Positions 23,980 through 32,908 of a DNA stretch of 51,866 nt are shown piece by piece. The notes beneath the pieces are model-generated. The model made no database searches. It saw nothing but the letters and a program-made list of their open reading frames with translations, and had not been told where the DNA came from. The position numbers and the translations under genes are program-made. This DNA comes from a bacterium (GTDB lineage Bacteria; Cyanobacteriota; Vampirovibrionia; Gastranaerophilales; Gastranaerophilaceae), in assembly GCA_017626055.1 (NCBI GenBank), contig JAGAJM010000018.1:1-51866 (forward strand), written 5' to 3'. The first letter of the stretch is position 1, and the number at the start of each line of letters is the position of its first letter.

Positions 23980-25395
23980 CTATTCAGCTTTTTCTGCTTT
24001 TGGAGTAACCACTTTAGCTTCTTCAATACCACTATCAACCTTACCTAAAATTTGAGGTAATTCGATACCAGCTTGACCAGCTAAATCGTGCATTGCAGGA
24101 AGAGCTTTGATAAGATCTTTCATAAAGTTTGCAGTTGTAGAACCTGTATTTGTACCTGTTCCGCCATCCCAAACTGTAATCTTATCAAATTTAATATTTT
24201 TAATAGCTTCAACTTGTTTTTCAACAAGAGTTTCAAGTTTTTCAATCATCAAGAAGCTAGTTGCAATTTCTGGTCTGTTATTAGAAATTTTAACAAGATC
24301 TTCATAACCTTTTGCTTTTGCTTCTAACACAGCTTTGATACCTTCTGCTTCTGCAAAGTATTTAGCTTTAATCGCATCTGCTTCCCCAAGAGCAATTCTT
24401 CTAGCTCTTTCTGCTTCAGCGTCAGCTTGAACTTGAATTTTAAGTTTTTCAACTTCTTGTCTAGCAAGTTCTTCTTTTTTCAATTTAGCTTCTTCTTGAT
24501 CTTTTTGAGCAAGTAATACGTCACGTTGAGCGTTAGCTTTAGCAACTTCACCTTCTCTAAATGCATCAGCTTGTTTTACCGCTAATGTAGCATTATATTC
24601 AGCAATATTTGCTTTTGAAATGTTTTCACCTTCAACTGCTTGAGCTTCAAGTTCAGCAGTTTTAATACGTTGTTCTCTTTCAGCATTTGTTCTACCGATT
24701 AAAGTTTGAGCTTCTTGTTCAGCAACTTGAACTTCTTTTTCTTTATTTGCTGATGCCTCACCAACTGCACCAAGTTTTTCTTGTTGAGCTACTTCAACTT
24801 TAGCTTTGTTTATAGCTTCAGCTGCTGCTTTTTTACCAATAGCGTCAATATAACCAGATTCATCTGTAATATCCTTGATGTTTACGTTGATAATTTCAAG
24901 ACCAATTTTATTTAACTCAGTATTAACGTTTGCGTTAATTTGTTCTAAGAATTTTTCACGATCTTGGTTAATTTCTTCAATTGTCAATGTTGCAATTGCA
25001 AGACGTAATTGACCTAAAATAATATCACTTGCCTGAGTAATAACATCTGGTTTTGATAAACCTAAAAGACGTTCTGCTGCATTAATCATAATTTTTGGAT
25101 CTGTTGAGATACCAAAAGTAAATGTTGATGGAACGGCAACACGGATATTACCTTTAGAAAGTGCACCACGTAAGTCGATATCAGTTGTCATTGGTTCAAG
25201 TGACAAAACTCCATAATCTTGAATCAATGGAATGATAAATGTACCACCACCATGTACACATTTAGCAGTTTTTTCACCGCCAGTTTTACCATAAACTACA
25301 ATAATTTTGTTTGAAGGGCATCTTTTGTATTGATTTGCAATAAATACAAATAACGAAATCAATATCAACCCTAACGCTGTCATTAATCCGAACAT
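23980..25395 (-). CDS. floT: Flotillin-like SPFH-domain membrane protein
   Basis: 471 residues: an N-terminal hydrophobic hairpin (about 4-20), an SPFH domain (about 30-170, with GGGTFIIPLIQDYGVLSLEP), a long Ala/Glu/Lys coiled coil (about 190-370) and a C-terminal region rich in Gly/Thr. Flotillins scaffold membrane microdomains. It follows an NfeD-like gene by 29 nt, the standard partnership (YuaF-FloT type). AGAAGGAG precedes the ATG. Confidence 0.92.
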   Translation of the reverse strand: MFGLMTALGLILISLFVFIANQYKRCPSNKIIVVYGKTGGEKTAKCVHGGGTFIIPLIQDYGVLSLEPMTTDIDLRGALSKGNIRVAVPSTFTFGISTDPKIMINAAERLLGLSKPDVITQASDIILGQLRLAIATLTIEEINQDREKFLEQINANVNTELNKIGLEIINVNIKDITDESGYIDAIGKKAAAEAINKAKVEVAQQEKLGAVGEASANKEKEVQVAEQEAQTLIGRTNAEREQRIKTAELEAQAVEGENISKANIAEYNATLAVKQADAFREGEVAKANAQRDVLLAQKDQEEAKLKKEELARQEVEKLKIQVQADAEAERARRIALGEADAIKAKYFAEAEGIKAVLEAKAKGYEDLVKISNNRPEIATSFLMIEKLETLVEKQVEAIKNIKFDKITVWDGGTGTNTGSTTANFMKDLIKALPAMHDLAGQAGIELPQILGKVDSGIEEAKVVTPKAEKAE

Positions 25396-25424
25396 TTTTC
25401 TCTCCTTCTTATATGTAAACCTGA

Positions 25425-25979
25425 TTAATTGTTTTTCACTACGTATAACATGTCGTCAACTACTTTTGTAACCTTGATAACATCAAACGAATTTATTTGT
25501 TCGTCTGTATCATTCATAGCATTAACTACTGATAATTGACCATTTATTTCTATTTCAATTTGACCCATTGATCTTGGTGCAAAACTTGTGTAAGCCTTAC
25601 CAATTTGATCAATAGCAGTTGATTTATCTTTTTTAACTTTTTTCTCTAATTTTTTAACTAAAAACATTAAATATGCAGTTAAAAACATAAATACAAGACC
25701 AACACCAAAAGCAGCACCAAAACTAACAAGTTGAGATAAATCAAATTGTTTCAATGCAGAATAACCCATCCAACCAAAACCCATAAAAAAGGCTATAACT
25801 GATTGAATAGATATAAAATTAAACGAACAATCTGTATCTATTTCACTATTAAAATCTGCAGCAACCTCAGAATCGCCACCAACAGTTGCAAACAAAACTA
25901 ACTTAAGAACAAATACAATTGTTGCAAACAATGCAATATAATAATAAATTTTCCAAAAACTTTCTACTGGAATTGCCAT
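25425..25979 (-). CDS. NfeD/YuaF-like membrane protein
   Basis: 184 residues. Hydrophobic segments lie at about 10-33, 57-75 and 84-108, followed by an OB-like beta domain (about 125-184) with QIGKAYTSFAPRSMGQIEI and an NfeD-type ending with FDVIKVTKVVDDMLYVV. NfeD-like proteins stabilise or modulate flotillin, and this one sits directly before the flotillin gene. It starts 3 nt after relA/spoT with GGAGAAC as ribosome binding site, so it belongs to the same transcript. Confidence 0.82.
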   Translation of the reverse strand: MAIPVESFWKIYYYIALFATIVFVLKLVLFATVGGDSEVAADFNSEIDTDCSFNFISIQSVIAFFMGFGWMGYSALKQFDLSQLVSFGAAFGVGLVFMFLTAYLMFLVKKLEKKVKKDKSTAIDQIGKAYTSFAPRSMGQIEIEINGQLSVVNAMNDTDEQINSFDVIKVTKVVDDMLYVVKNN

Positions 25980-25982
25980 AAT

Positions 25983-28196
25983 TTAGTTCTCCTTTTTATC
26001 ATTTCGTTTTTGCTTAAAACCTTTTTGGGATTTTTGAGCTCCAGATTTTTTAACCATTGTTGAAGATGTTTGAATTCTTTTTACACTATAAACATCAGGT
26101 AAAGACTGAATACAAGCGATAACTTTTCTCAAAGTATCAATATTATCCAACTCTAATCCCATCTCTACAATACCAACATGGTTTTTAGTTTTAATAGTTG
26201 CGTTGACAATATTTGTATTATTATCTGAAACCGCAGAAATAATATCTTTCAAAAGACCCAACTTTTCAGCAGTTTCAATACGAATAGTGGTTTGATAAGT
26301 TTTAGTTGTATTAATACCAGCCCACCTAATATTCATCAAACGCTCGTGAGGAATAGTTTCTAAGGTTTTACAATCCGCTCTATGTACAGAAACACCTTTA
26401 GAACGAGTTACAACACCCACAATTGGCTCCCCTGGAATTGGAGAACAACACATTGCAAGCGAATACATTAAATCCTCAAGACCTTCAATATCTTTTTTAG
26501 AACTTTTCCTGCGAGAAGTATGGAAACTATCTTCTGGTTTCTTCTCAACAGGTTTTTTCAATTTATTAACAACTTTTTGTAAAGTAGTTTCGCCATAACC
26601 TAACGCTGCAAACAAATCTTCTGCAGATTGATAATTCATCGACTTAGCAACTTTATCAAATTCGCCAGATTTTACATATTCATCGAACACTGCTTTTGTA
26701 AGATCATGTTCAAGATTAGTTTTACCAATTTTAACGTGCTCTTCACGATTATTTTTCTTGAACCACTGCTTAATTTTTTGAGAAGCCTGTTTTGTAACCA
26801 CAAAAGTCAACCAATCTAAACGTGGTGCTGGGGTTTTTGAAGTCAAAATCTCAACAATATCACCATTATTTAATTTTGTACTTAGAGGCACAATACGACC
26901 ATTAACTTTTGCTCCGACTGTTTTATGTCCAACATCTGAGTGAATACGATATGAAAAATCAACAGGTGTTGCATCTTTAGGTAAATCTAAAACATCCCCA
27001 CCAGGAGTAAACGCAAAAACTTGATCTGAGAATAAGTCGAGTTTAACACTCTTTACGTAATCCTCAGCATTTTTGGTATCTTTTTCATATTCAACCATTT
27101 TATGCATCCAAGAAAATTTCATATCAGATGCATTATCCGCCTTTTGAGAACCTTTTTCTTTGTATCGCCAGTGAGCAGCAACCCCATATTCTGCAACTTG
27201 GTGCATTTGCCAAGTTCTAATTTGAACTTCCAAAGGTTTTGAACGAGGACCAATTACAGATGTGTGCAAAGATTGGTACATATTGCCTTTTGGCATTGCA
27301 ATATAATCTTTAAAACGACCTGGAATAGGTTTGAATTGAGAGTGAATTAAACCTAAAACCTCATAACATTCTCTTACTGTATCAACGATTACACGAACCG
27401 CCGTAATATCATATAAATCACTAAACTCGATATTTTGACGCTTCATTTTTGCATAAATACTGTAATAATGCTTAGCTCTGCCTGTAATTTGAGCATTTAT
27501 TCCGCTTTTTTGAACATCTTTTTGAATTTTATCTATCAAAAGATTAACTGTTTCTTCTCTGTCTGCTTTAGTTTGAGCAACCAATTGAGCTATTTCATAA
27601 TACTTATCTTTTTCAAGATAACGTAAAGACAAGTCTTCTAATTCGGCTTTAATTTTATAAATCCCTAAACGATTAGCTAGTGGTGCAAAAATATCCAACG
27701 TTTCTTGCGCAATTTTCTTTTGCTTAGCTTCTTCCATAAAGTTCAGTGTTCTCATATTATGAAGCCTATCCGCTAATTTTAAGAAAATAATACGAATATC
27801 ATTTGCCATTGCAATAAACAAACGTCTAAAGTTTTCAGCTTGGCGTTCTTCTTTTGATTTAAACTTCAATTTCCCAAGTTTTGTAACCCCTTGAACAAGA
27901 GCCAAAACATCTTCCCCAAACATTTCTTTAACTTTGGATGGAGTTATGTCAGTATCTTCTAAAACATCATGTAAAAACGCTGCAATTAAAGTATTAGTAT
28001 CAACCTCCAACCCCACAAGAATTTTAGCCACTTCGCAAGGGTGAATAATATAAGGTTCCCCAGACACCCGAAATTGCCCATCGTGTAATTTTTTGGCAAA
28101 CTTATAAGCCTTCTCAACTTGCGCAATATCTTCTGGAGAATGTTTTTGGGATATTAATACTTCTTTTATACTTTTAAACGTTTCTAAATCTGACAT
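25983..28196 (-). CDS. relA: Bifunctional (p)ppGpp synthetase/hydrolase (RSH)
   Basis: 737 residues with the full RSH layout. The hydrolase HD domain has H52, FLHDVLEDT (74-82 with HD and ED) and KLADRLHNMRTL. The synthetase domain has RFKDYIAMPKGNMYQSLHT and EVQIRTWQMHQVAEYGVAAHW. Then come a TGS domain (VFAFTPGGDVLDLPKDATPVDFSY), a helical/zinc-finger region (LAMCCSPIPGEPIVG) and a C-terminal ACT domain. The intact HD motif argues for a bifunctional Rel/SpoT enzyme. There is no Shine-Dalgarno before the ATG; TAAAAT lies 9 nt upstream, so this mRNA too may be nearly leaderless. First gene of relA-nfeD-floT. Confidence 0.95.
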   Translation of the reverse strand: MSDLETFKSIKEVLISQKHSPEDIAQVEKAYKFAKKLHDGQFRVSGEPYIIHPCEVAKILVGLEVDTNTLIAAFLHDVLEDTDITPSKVKEMFGEDVLALVQGVTKLGKLKFKSKEERQAENFRRLFIAMANDIRIIFLKLADRLHNMRTLNFMEEAKQKKIAQETLDIFAPLANRLGIYKIKAELEDLSLRYLEKDKYYEIAQLVAQTKADREETVNLLIDKIQKDVQKSGINAQITGRAKHYYSIYAKMKRQNIEFSDLYDITAVRVIVDTVRECYEVLGLIHSQFKPIPGRFKDYIAMPKGNMYQSLHTSVIGPRSKPLEVQIRTWQMHQVAEYGVAAHWRYKEKGSQKADNASDMKFSWMHKMVEYEKDTKNAEDYVKSVKLDLFSDQVFAFTPGGDVLDLPKDATPVDFSYRIHSDVGHKTVGAKVNGRIVPLSTKLNNGDIVEILTSKTPAPRLDWLTFVVTKQASQKIKQWFKKNNREEHVKIGKTNLEHDLTKAVFDEYVKSGEFDKVAKSMNYQSAEDLFAALGYGETTLQKVVNKLKKPVEKKPEDSFHTSRRKSSKKDIEGLEDLMYSLAMCCSPIPGEPIVGVVTRSKGVSVHRADCKTLETIPHERLMNIRWAGINTTKTYQTTIRIETAEKLGLLKDIISAVSDNNTNIVNATIKTKNHVGIVEMGLELDNIDTLRKVIACIQSLPDVYSVKRIQTSSTMVKKSGAQKSQKGFKQKRNDKKEN

Positions 28197-28272
28197 AGTA
28201 CAATAATTTTATAAATTATATTAATGTTTTTCAAGAAAACCCGACAAATTTCATCTATCAAGATGAGATTTA

Positions 28273-28281
28273 TGGTATATT
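28273..28281 (+). promoter_or_regulatory. Extended -10 promoter of leaderless yggU
   Basis: TGG-TATATT (28273-28281) lies six bases before the ATG at 28288; no ribosome binding site in the interval. Confidence 0.55.
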
Positions 28282-28287
28282 AAAACT

Positions 28288-28572
28288 ATGATTAAAGAAA
28301 CAAACGACGGACTAATTGTTAATATCAAAATTTCTCCCAACTCAAAGAAAAATGAGATTATAAATGAGGGTGAATTTTCCAAAGTAAAAATCACAGCTCA
28401 ACCAATTGATGGCAAAGCCAATAAAGCACTTATTGAATACCTGTCAAAGAATTTTAAAATACCAAAAACTTCAATAAAAATTCTAAAAGGCGAAACTTCC
28501 AAAGAAAAGACCCTACTTTTTTGCACTCAAGACAAAGAGAAAAAAGATTTACTTTACAAAACTTTTCAATAA
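28288..28572 (+). CDS. DUF167/YggU family protein
   Basis: 94 residues. Family motifs are VNIKISPNSKKNEI at the start and AQPIDGKANKALIEYLSKNF in the middle, followed by SIKILKGETSKEKTLLF. The family is small, basic and conserved in most bacteria and eukaryotes; its role is not established. It has its own leaderless-type promoter and ends 68 nt before the leader region described next. Confidence 0.85.
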   Translation: MIKETNDGLIVNIKISPNSKKNEIINEGEFSKVKITAQPIDGKANKALIEYLSKNFKIPKTSIKILKGETSKEKTLLFCTQDKEKKDLLYKTFQ

Positions 28573-28618
28573 TAGCAACATTTTTATTTACAAGTTTTAT
28601 GACAAAAGTAATAAAGAC

Positions 28619-28646
28619 TTTACTTTTTAAAATAATCTTATATAAT
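28619..28646 (+). promoter_or_regulatory. Promoter of the His-leader transcript
   Basis: TTTACT (28619-28624), a 16-bp spacer and -10 TATAAT (28641-28646), starting transcription about 28653, just before the AAAGGA ribosome binding site of the leader peptide. Confidence 0.6.
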
Positions 28647-28669
28647 AAGAAAACAAAGGAAATTCACAA

Positions 28670-28732
28670 ATGACAAATATCTTTTTACAAAAACATCATC
28701 ATACCCATCATATCGACCTGAAGAGGTTGTAG
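28670..28732 (+). CDS. Histidine-rich leader peptide (20 aa)
   Basis: A short gene of 20 codons ending TAG. AAAGGA (28655-28660) lies 9 nt before the ATG. Codons 9-14 are His-His-His-Thr-His-His, so five of 20 codons are CAT, and the peptide ends IDLKRL. It is preceded by a promoter and followed by competing hairpins, the architecture of amino acid-operon attenuators such as hisL of enterobacteria. The peptide itself is unlikely to have a function; stalling at the CAT run would sense charged tRNA-His. The match to the hisL logic is inference from sequence. Confidence 0.7.
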   Translation: MTNIFLQKHHHTHHIDLKRL

Positions 28733-28832
28733 AATTGGTGATGCGTTCGTAAAAAGAGATTATAAAAAAGTTCAATTCTTAACAAAAACAACTTCTTCAG
28801 GATATTAAACAGAGCGATGAAGTTGTTTTTTT
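28717..28832 (+). promoter_or_regulatory. Transcription attenuator with antiterminator and terminator
   Basis: Segment 2 (28717-28730, CCTGAAGAGGTTGT), the end of the leader peptide gene, can pair over 14 bases (one G-U) with segment 3 (28788-28801, ACAACTTCTTCAGG). Segment 3 instead pairs with segment 4 (AACAACTTC 28787-28795 with GAAGTTGTT 28819-28827), which runs into TTTTTTT to form a terminator. The two pairings exclude each other. Ribosome stalling at the His codons would leave segment 2 free to pair with 3, giving read-through; finishing the peptide would cover segment 2 and allow termination. A side hairpin (28731-28737 with 28773-28779) may act as a spacer. Confidence 0.7.
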
Positions 28833-28860
28833 AGTAAAGAATTGAGGTTAAAAGAAAATC

Positions 28861-30210
28861 ATGACAGTAACAAGCATAATATCAGCAATCGGAAATAACA
28901 GTACAATTTACCCACTTTTAGTAAGGGACTTGTGTATAGAAGCACCTTCTAAGATTCTTATCGCAAGACGCGAAAACATGAAAGAATCTAAAGAAATTGC
29001 TAACGAAGCTACACGTGAAAAATTTATCGACGAATATGCAACATCAGCAATCTGGTTAGGTGGTATTCCTGCAACAGAAGCTTTATACGACAAGTTTATG
29101 ATTAAAAAAGGCTGGAATCCGATTGTTAATTTAAAACTATTTAAAGAAAGTGAAACTGTTGCAAAACGCAACGCTAAAAAAGCGGCAACAGAAGTTAAAG
29201 ATATTGTAGTTCAAGGTATCGAATATAATATCGAAAAATTCAAAAACATCCAAGCTAAAGACGTACAAGACGCAGTTGCAGATTTAGTAAAAGTTAAAAA
29301 CAACAAAGGTGGATATGAAAAATTACTAACAGGTAAGTTCTGTGCAGCTACAATTATCCCAACAGTAATTATGGGATTTATTTTACCTCCACTAAATTTT
29401 GCCTTAACTAGAAAATTAAGAGAGAAAAAAGCAGCCAATGCTGCAAACCTACAAAACCCTACAATTGCCGCAACATCATTTACTGCATTAAAAAATGATA
29501 CCTTTAAAAACTTTAGCTTACAAGACAAAAAAGAAGTATCATTTACTGGTGGAAATATTACATCAGCAATTGCAAATTTAAGAACAATCGATAAGATGGC
29601 AATTTCTGATGGAGGTCTAACAATTGGTCGAGTTTCAACCTCTAGAAACAAAGAAGAAGCATATGTAAATGCATACAGAATGATTGGCTCTATGATTCTT
29701 AACTTTGTAACTCCAGTTTATATCGCAAGAGGTTTAGACAAACTTGCAAACGGATTATTCAAAGTAAATGTTAATCTTGACCCACTTATTCTAGATAATA
29801 AAAAATTCATTGATGCAATTAAAGAAAACACATTTGAAATGCCAAAATCAAAATCAGCACAAGATATTATAGAATTCTTAGATGCAAAACCAGATAGCTT
29901 ATTCTCAAAATTTGCCGCAGACATGAAAAAAGTTACATATTTAGAATCTGGTTATAGAGATCCAAGAAAATATGTTGATATTGATGATATGGGCAAATTT
30001 ATGGATGAATTTAAAAACTTTATCAAATCAGCAAGCTCATCAGCAGATATTACAAAATTTGCTAAAAAAGCTAAATTCGTAAAAGGATTTAATATCTTAG
30101 CTAACGTAGGTATCTCAAGCTTTTTACTTGCTGGCGTTTTACCAAAAACACAATATCTGTTTAACAAAGCCGTAACTGGTTCATACCTAGACCCAGGGTT
30201 AAGGAAATAA
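28861..30210 (+). CDS. Membrane protein of unknown function behind a His attenuator
   Basis: 449 residues, no family recognised. About three hydrophobic segments are visible: IIPTVIMGFILPPLNFAL (about 161-178), MIGSMILNFVTPVYIA (about 275-290) and NILANVGISSFLLAGVLP (about 418-435). The rest is Lys/Ala-rich and helical, with the motif SFTG near 226. It is not a recognisable histidine enzyme or standard transporter, yet a histidine-type attenuator sits directly upstream. GAGG is 14 nt before the ATG, longer than usual, and lies next to a stretch (AAGAATTG) complementary to an upstream leader element. A terminator follows. Confidence 0.6.
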   Translation: MTVTSIISAIGNNSTIYPLLVRDLCIEAPSKILIARRENMKESKEIANEATREKFIDEYATSAIWLGGIPATEALYDKFMIKKGWNPIVNLKLFKESETVAKRNAKKAATEVKDIVVQGIEYNIEKFKNIQAKDVQDAVADLVKVKNNKGGYEKLLTGKFCAATIIPTVIMGFILPPLNFALTRKLREKKAANAANLQNPTIAATSFTALKNDTFKNFSLQDKKEVSFTGGNITSAIANLRTIDKMAISDGGLTIGRVSTSRNKEEAYVNAYRMIGSMILNFVTPVYIARGLDKLANGLFKVNVNLDPLILDNKKFIDAIKENTFEMPKSKSAQDIIEFLDAKPDSLFSKFAADMKKVTYLESGYRDPRKYVDIDDMGKFMDEFKNFIKSASSSADITKFAKKAKFVKGFNILANVGISSFLLAGVLPKTQYLFNKAVTGSYLDPGLRK

Positions 30211-30230
30211 TAGAAAAATTTTAAAATTTC

Positions 30231-30264
30231 TAATGGTGGACAAATAAAGTCCACCATTATTTTT
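30231..30264 (+). terminator. Terminator of the 28861 gene
   Basis: Perfect 11-bp stem TAATGGTGGAC/GTCCACCATTA with a 7-nt loop, then TTTTT. Confidence 0.9.
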
Positions 30265-30419
30265 GAGGCTAATTAAAAATCCAACAAAAATAGTATAAAT
30301 ATTTGAGAAAAACCACTATACAAAAAATGTTTTATATGTTATCATATAACCAGATGTAGTAGGAAATATTTTTTAATATATATGCAATGATTTTTATTTA
30401 ACAAAAACTAAATAAAAGC

Positions 30420-30442
30420 TCGGGTAGGATATATGTACCCGA
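30420..30442 (+). other. Hairpin in the rny 5' leader
   Basis: TCGGGTA (30420-30426) pairs with TACCCGA (30436-30442) around a 9-nt loop, without a T-run, about 45 nt before the rny ATG. It may stabilise or regulate the rny message. No promoter is certain in the rest of this 278-nt gap; TATAAC near 30350 is a weak candidate. Confidence 0.45.
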
Positions 30443-30488
30443 CATTGTGTGTATTATAAAAAAATAGAAAAGGATAAGGTATTGCTTT

Positions 30489-32015
30489 ATGGGAACAACC
30501 TTGTTTTTAGTGTTGGCGACTATTGCGGTAATAGTCTTAGTTGCCATACTAATTATTCAGCAAAACAAAGTTAAAAGCGCTATCGAATCTGTCGAAAAAG
30601 ACAAAAAAGCGCTAGAAGAAAGAGAGAAAATCCTTTACAAAGAGGCAAAAATTAAAGCCGTAGAGGAACTTCAAGATGACAGAGATGCTCTTAATGAGGA
30701 AGAAAGAGAACGCAGACAAGAACTTGCAAGACAAGAACAAAAATTAGCTAAAAGAGAGGATATGCTTGAGGATAAAATTCAAGAATATACCGAAAAAGAA
30801 ATCCAAACTCAAAGAAAAATGGATGAACTTTTAGAAAAAGAAGATTATTTAGCTGAACTTGTTCAAAAACAAACAGAAGAATTAGAAAGAATTTCTGGAA
30901 TGTCTTGTGAAGATGCTAAAAGAACTCTTTTAGAACAATTAAAAAATGACTTAGCACAAGAACAAATGCAATTAGTTCGTGAAAACGAAGCAAAAATAAA
31001 AGAAATTTCTTTAGAAAAATCAAAAGAAATCTTATCAACAACAATGCAAAGATGTATGATTGAACAAGTTGTAGAAACAACAGTTTCAGTTGTAGGTTTA
31101 CCAAACGATGAGATGAAAGGTAGAATCATTGGTCGTGAAGGTCGTAATATCCGTGCATTAGAAACTCTAACTGGCGTTGACTTAATCATTGACGACACTC
31201 CAGAAGCAGTTGTATTATCAAGTTTCGACCCAGTAAGACGTGAAATTGCAAAATTAGCGTTAGAAAAACTTATCGTAGATGGTCGTATTCACCCTGTAAG
31301 AATCGAAGAAATGGTTGAAAAAGCCAGAGAAGAAATCGATAAAAAGATTTGGACAGAAGGTGAAAACGCCGCATTAGAAATGGGTGTTATGGGCTTAAAT
31401 AAAGAGCTTATCAAAACATTAGGACGTTTATATTACAGAACAAGTTATGGTCAAAATGTTTTAAAACACTCACTAGAAGTAGGTCATATTGCAGGCATGC
31501 TAGCTGCTGAACTTGGCGCTAACGAAAAAATCGCAAAACGTGCAGGTTTACTACACGATATCGGTAAAGCCGTTGACCAAACTCAAGAAGGTACTCACAT
31601 TCAACTTGGTGTTGAAATCGCATCAAGATTTGGAGAAAGACCTGAAGTTATTCACGCAATCGAAGCTCACCACGACGATGTTGTTGCAAATACAATCGAA
31701 GCTGTACTTGTAAAAGTTGCAGACGCAATTTCAGCAGGTCGTCCAGGAGCCAGACGTGATACTTTGGAAATCTATATCAAACGTCTTCAAAAAATTGAAG
31801 AAATTGTTAATAGCTACGAAGGTATCAAGCAATCATTCGCAGTTCAAGCTGGTCGTGAGGTTCGTATCATTGTTCAAGCTGAACTATTCGATGATTTAGC
31901 ATCAGGCAAGTTAGCAAGAGATGTTGCAAAACGTATCGAAAACGAACTTGATTATCCTGGTCAAATCAGAGTAACGGTTGTTAGAGAATTCAGAACAACA
32001 GAAATTGCAAAATAG
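30489..32015 (+). CDS. rny: Ribonuclease Y
   Basis: 508 residues with the classical order: N-terminal membrane anchor (about 4-24, [20 protein letters not shown]), a long coiled coil (25-190), a KH domain ([21 protein letters not shown]) and an HD domain ([19 protein letters not shown] and [10 protein letters not shown], then HH in AHHDD). It is the membrane-bound endoribonuclease that starts mRNA decay in bacteria lacking RNase E. AAAAGGATAAGG precedes the ATG. ymdB follows 62 nt downstream, as in Bacillus. Confidence 0.97.
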   Translation: MGTTLFLVLATIAVIVLVAILIIQQNKVKSAIESVEKDKKALEEREKILYKEAKIKAVEELQDDRDALNEEERERRQELARQEQKLAKREDMLEDKIQEYTEKEIQTQRKMDELLEKEDYLAELVQKQTEELERISGMSCEDAKRTLLEQLKNDLAQEQMQLVRENEAKIKEISLEKSKEILSTTMQRCMIEQVVETTVSVVGLPNDEMKGRIIGREGRNIRALETLTGVDLIIDDTPEAVVLSSFDPVRREIAKLALEKLIVDGRIHPVRIEEMVEKAREEIDKKIWTEGENAALEMGVMGLNKELIKTLGRLYYRTSYGQNVLKHSLEVGHIAGMLAAELGANEKIAKRAGLLHDIGKAVDQTQEGTHIQLGVEIASRFGERPEVIHAIEAHHDDVVANTIEAVLVKVADAISAGRPGARRDTLEIYIKRLQKIEEIVNSYEGIKQSFAVQAGREVRIIVQAELFDDLASGKLARDVAKRIENELDYPGQIRVTVVREFRTTEIAK

Positions 32016-32022
32016 TTATGAC

Positions 32023-32053
32023 GGCACGAAGTTGAAAATTTCGACTTCGTGCC
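32023..32053 (+). other. Intercistronic hairpin between rny and ymdB
   Basis: A near-perfect 15-bp inverted repeat GGCACGAAGTTGAAA/TTTCGACTTCGTGCC with almost no loop and no T-run after it. It is unlikely to be a simple terminator; it may protect or process the rny-ymdB transcript, possibly by RNase Y itself (inference). Confidence 0.6.
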
Positions 32054-32077
32054 TAACATATTAACTAGAGAGAAAAG

Positions 32078-32908
32078 ATGGGAAAAGACATAATAAAAAT
32101 TATATTTTTTGGAGATATTGTAGGCAAGCCAGGAAGACTTGCTGTTCGTGATTTTTTGGCTGACGATACCTCTAAAAAATATGATTTTGTTATAGCAAAT
32201 GTAGAAAATGCATCGCATGGTTTTGGATTAACAGAAAAAAATTATAATGATTTTCAAGAATATGGTGTTCACTGCATGACTTGTGGAAACCATATTTGGG
32301 ATAAAAGAGATATATATAGCTACATCGATACATCAGACTGCTTAATTAGACCAATCAATTACCCTAAAGGAACAAAAGGTGTTGGCAGTCGCATCTTTAC
32401 AATTGGAGATTTGAAAATTGGGGTTATAAACATTTTAGGAAAAGTATTTATTAACCTAGTAGATTTCCAGTGGGAAATGGTTGCAGAAGAAATCAAAAAA
32501 TTAAAAGAAATTACTCCTATTGTAATTGTCGATTTCCACGCAGAAGCAACCGCAGAAAAGATTTGTTTCGGCAAGTATTGTTCAGAACTAGGAGTAAGTG
32601 CATTTTTCGGCACACACACTCACGTACAAACTGCTGATGAGAATATCGTAGATGGAATGGCATACATTACAGATGCTGGTTTTTGTGGGGCATCTGATGG
32701 AGTTATAGGAATGGAATATAACTCATCACTTTCAAGATTTTTAACAAGTATTCCAGAACGCTACGAAGTTGCACCAGGCAAAACCAGACAAATTAACGCA
32801 GTCGAAGTGGATATTGATACTGTTTCTGGTCGTGCTCTGGCTATTAAAAGAATTTATTGTAGTAATGATAATATAGAAGAGGAAAAAGGAAGTGAAAAAG
32901 AAGACTGA
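32078..32908 (+). CDS. ymdB: YmdB-type metallophosphoesterase (TIGR00282)
   Basis: 276 residues. Family motifs are FFGDIVGKPGR (10-20), ANVENASHGFG, CGNHIWD (about 69-75), VDFHAEATAEK and GTHTHVQTADE. In Bacillus YmdB is a phosphodiesterase next to RNase Y, affecting RNA and biofilm control; the same neighbourhood here supports the call. AGAGAAAAG precedes the ATG. Its end overlaps the start of the PHP gene by 17 nt. Confidence 0.93.
   Translation: MGKDIIKIIFFGDIVGKPGRLAVRDFLADDTSKKYDFVIANVENASHGFGLTEKNYNDFQEYGVHCMTCGNHIWDKRDIYSYIDTSDCLIRPINYPKGTKGVGSRIFTIGDLKIGVINILGKVFINLVDFQWEMVAEEIKKLKEITPIVIVDFHAEATAEKICFGKYCSELGVSAFFGTHTHVQTADENIVDGMAYITDAGFCGASDGVIGMEYNSSLSRFLTSIPERYEVAPGKTRQINAVEVDIDTVSGRALAIKRIYCSNDNIEEEKGSEKED

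Noticed and set aside
28670..28860. T-box riboswitch for histidine
   Set aside because: No T-box sequence (TGGNACC-like) in the leader; the peptide gene with competing hairpins explains it better.
29211..29651. Minus-strand frame inside the 28861 gene
   Set aside because: Antisense shadow with no family match, no start signals.
30863..31198. Minus-strand frame inside rny
   Set aside because: Antisense of a strongly conserved gene; composition is a mirror of rny.
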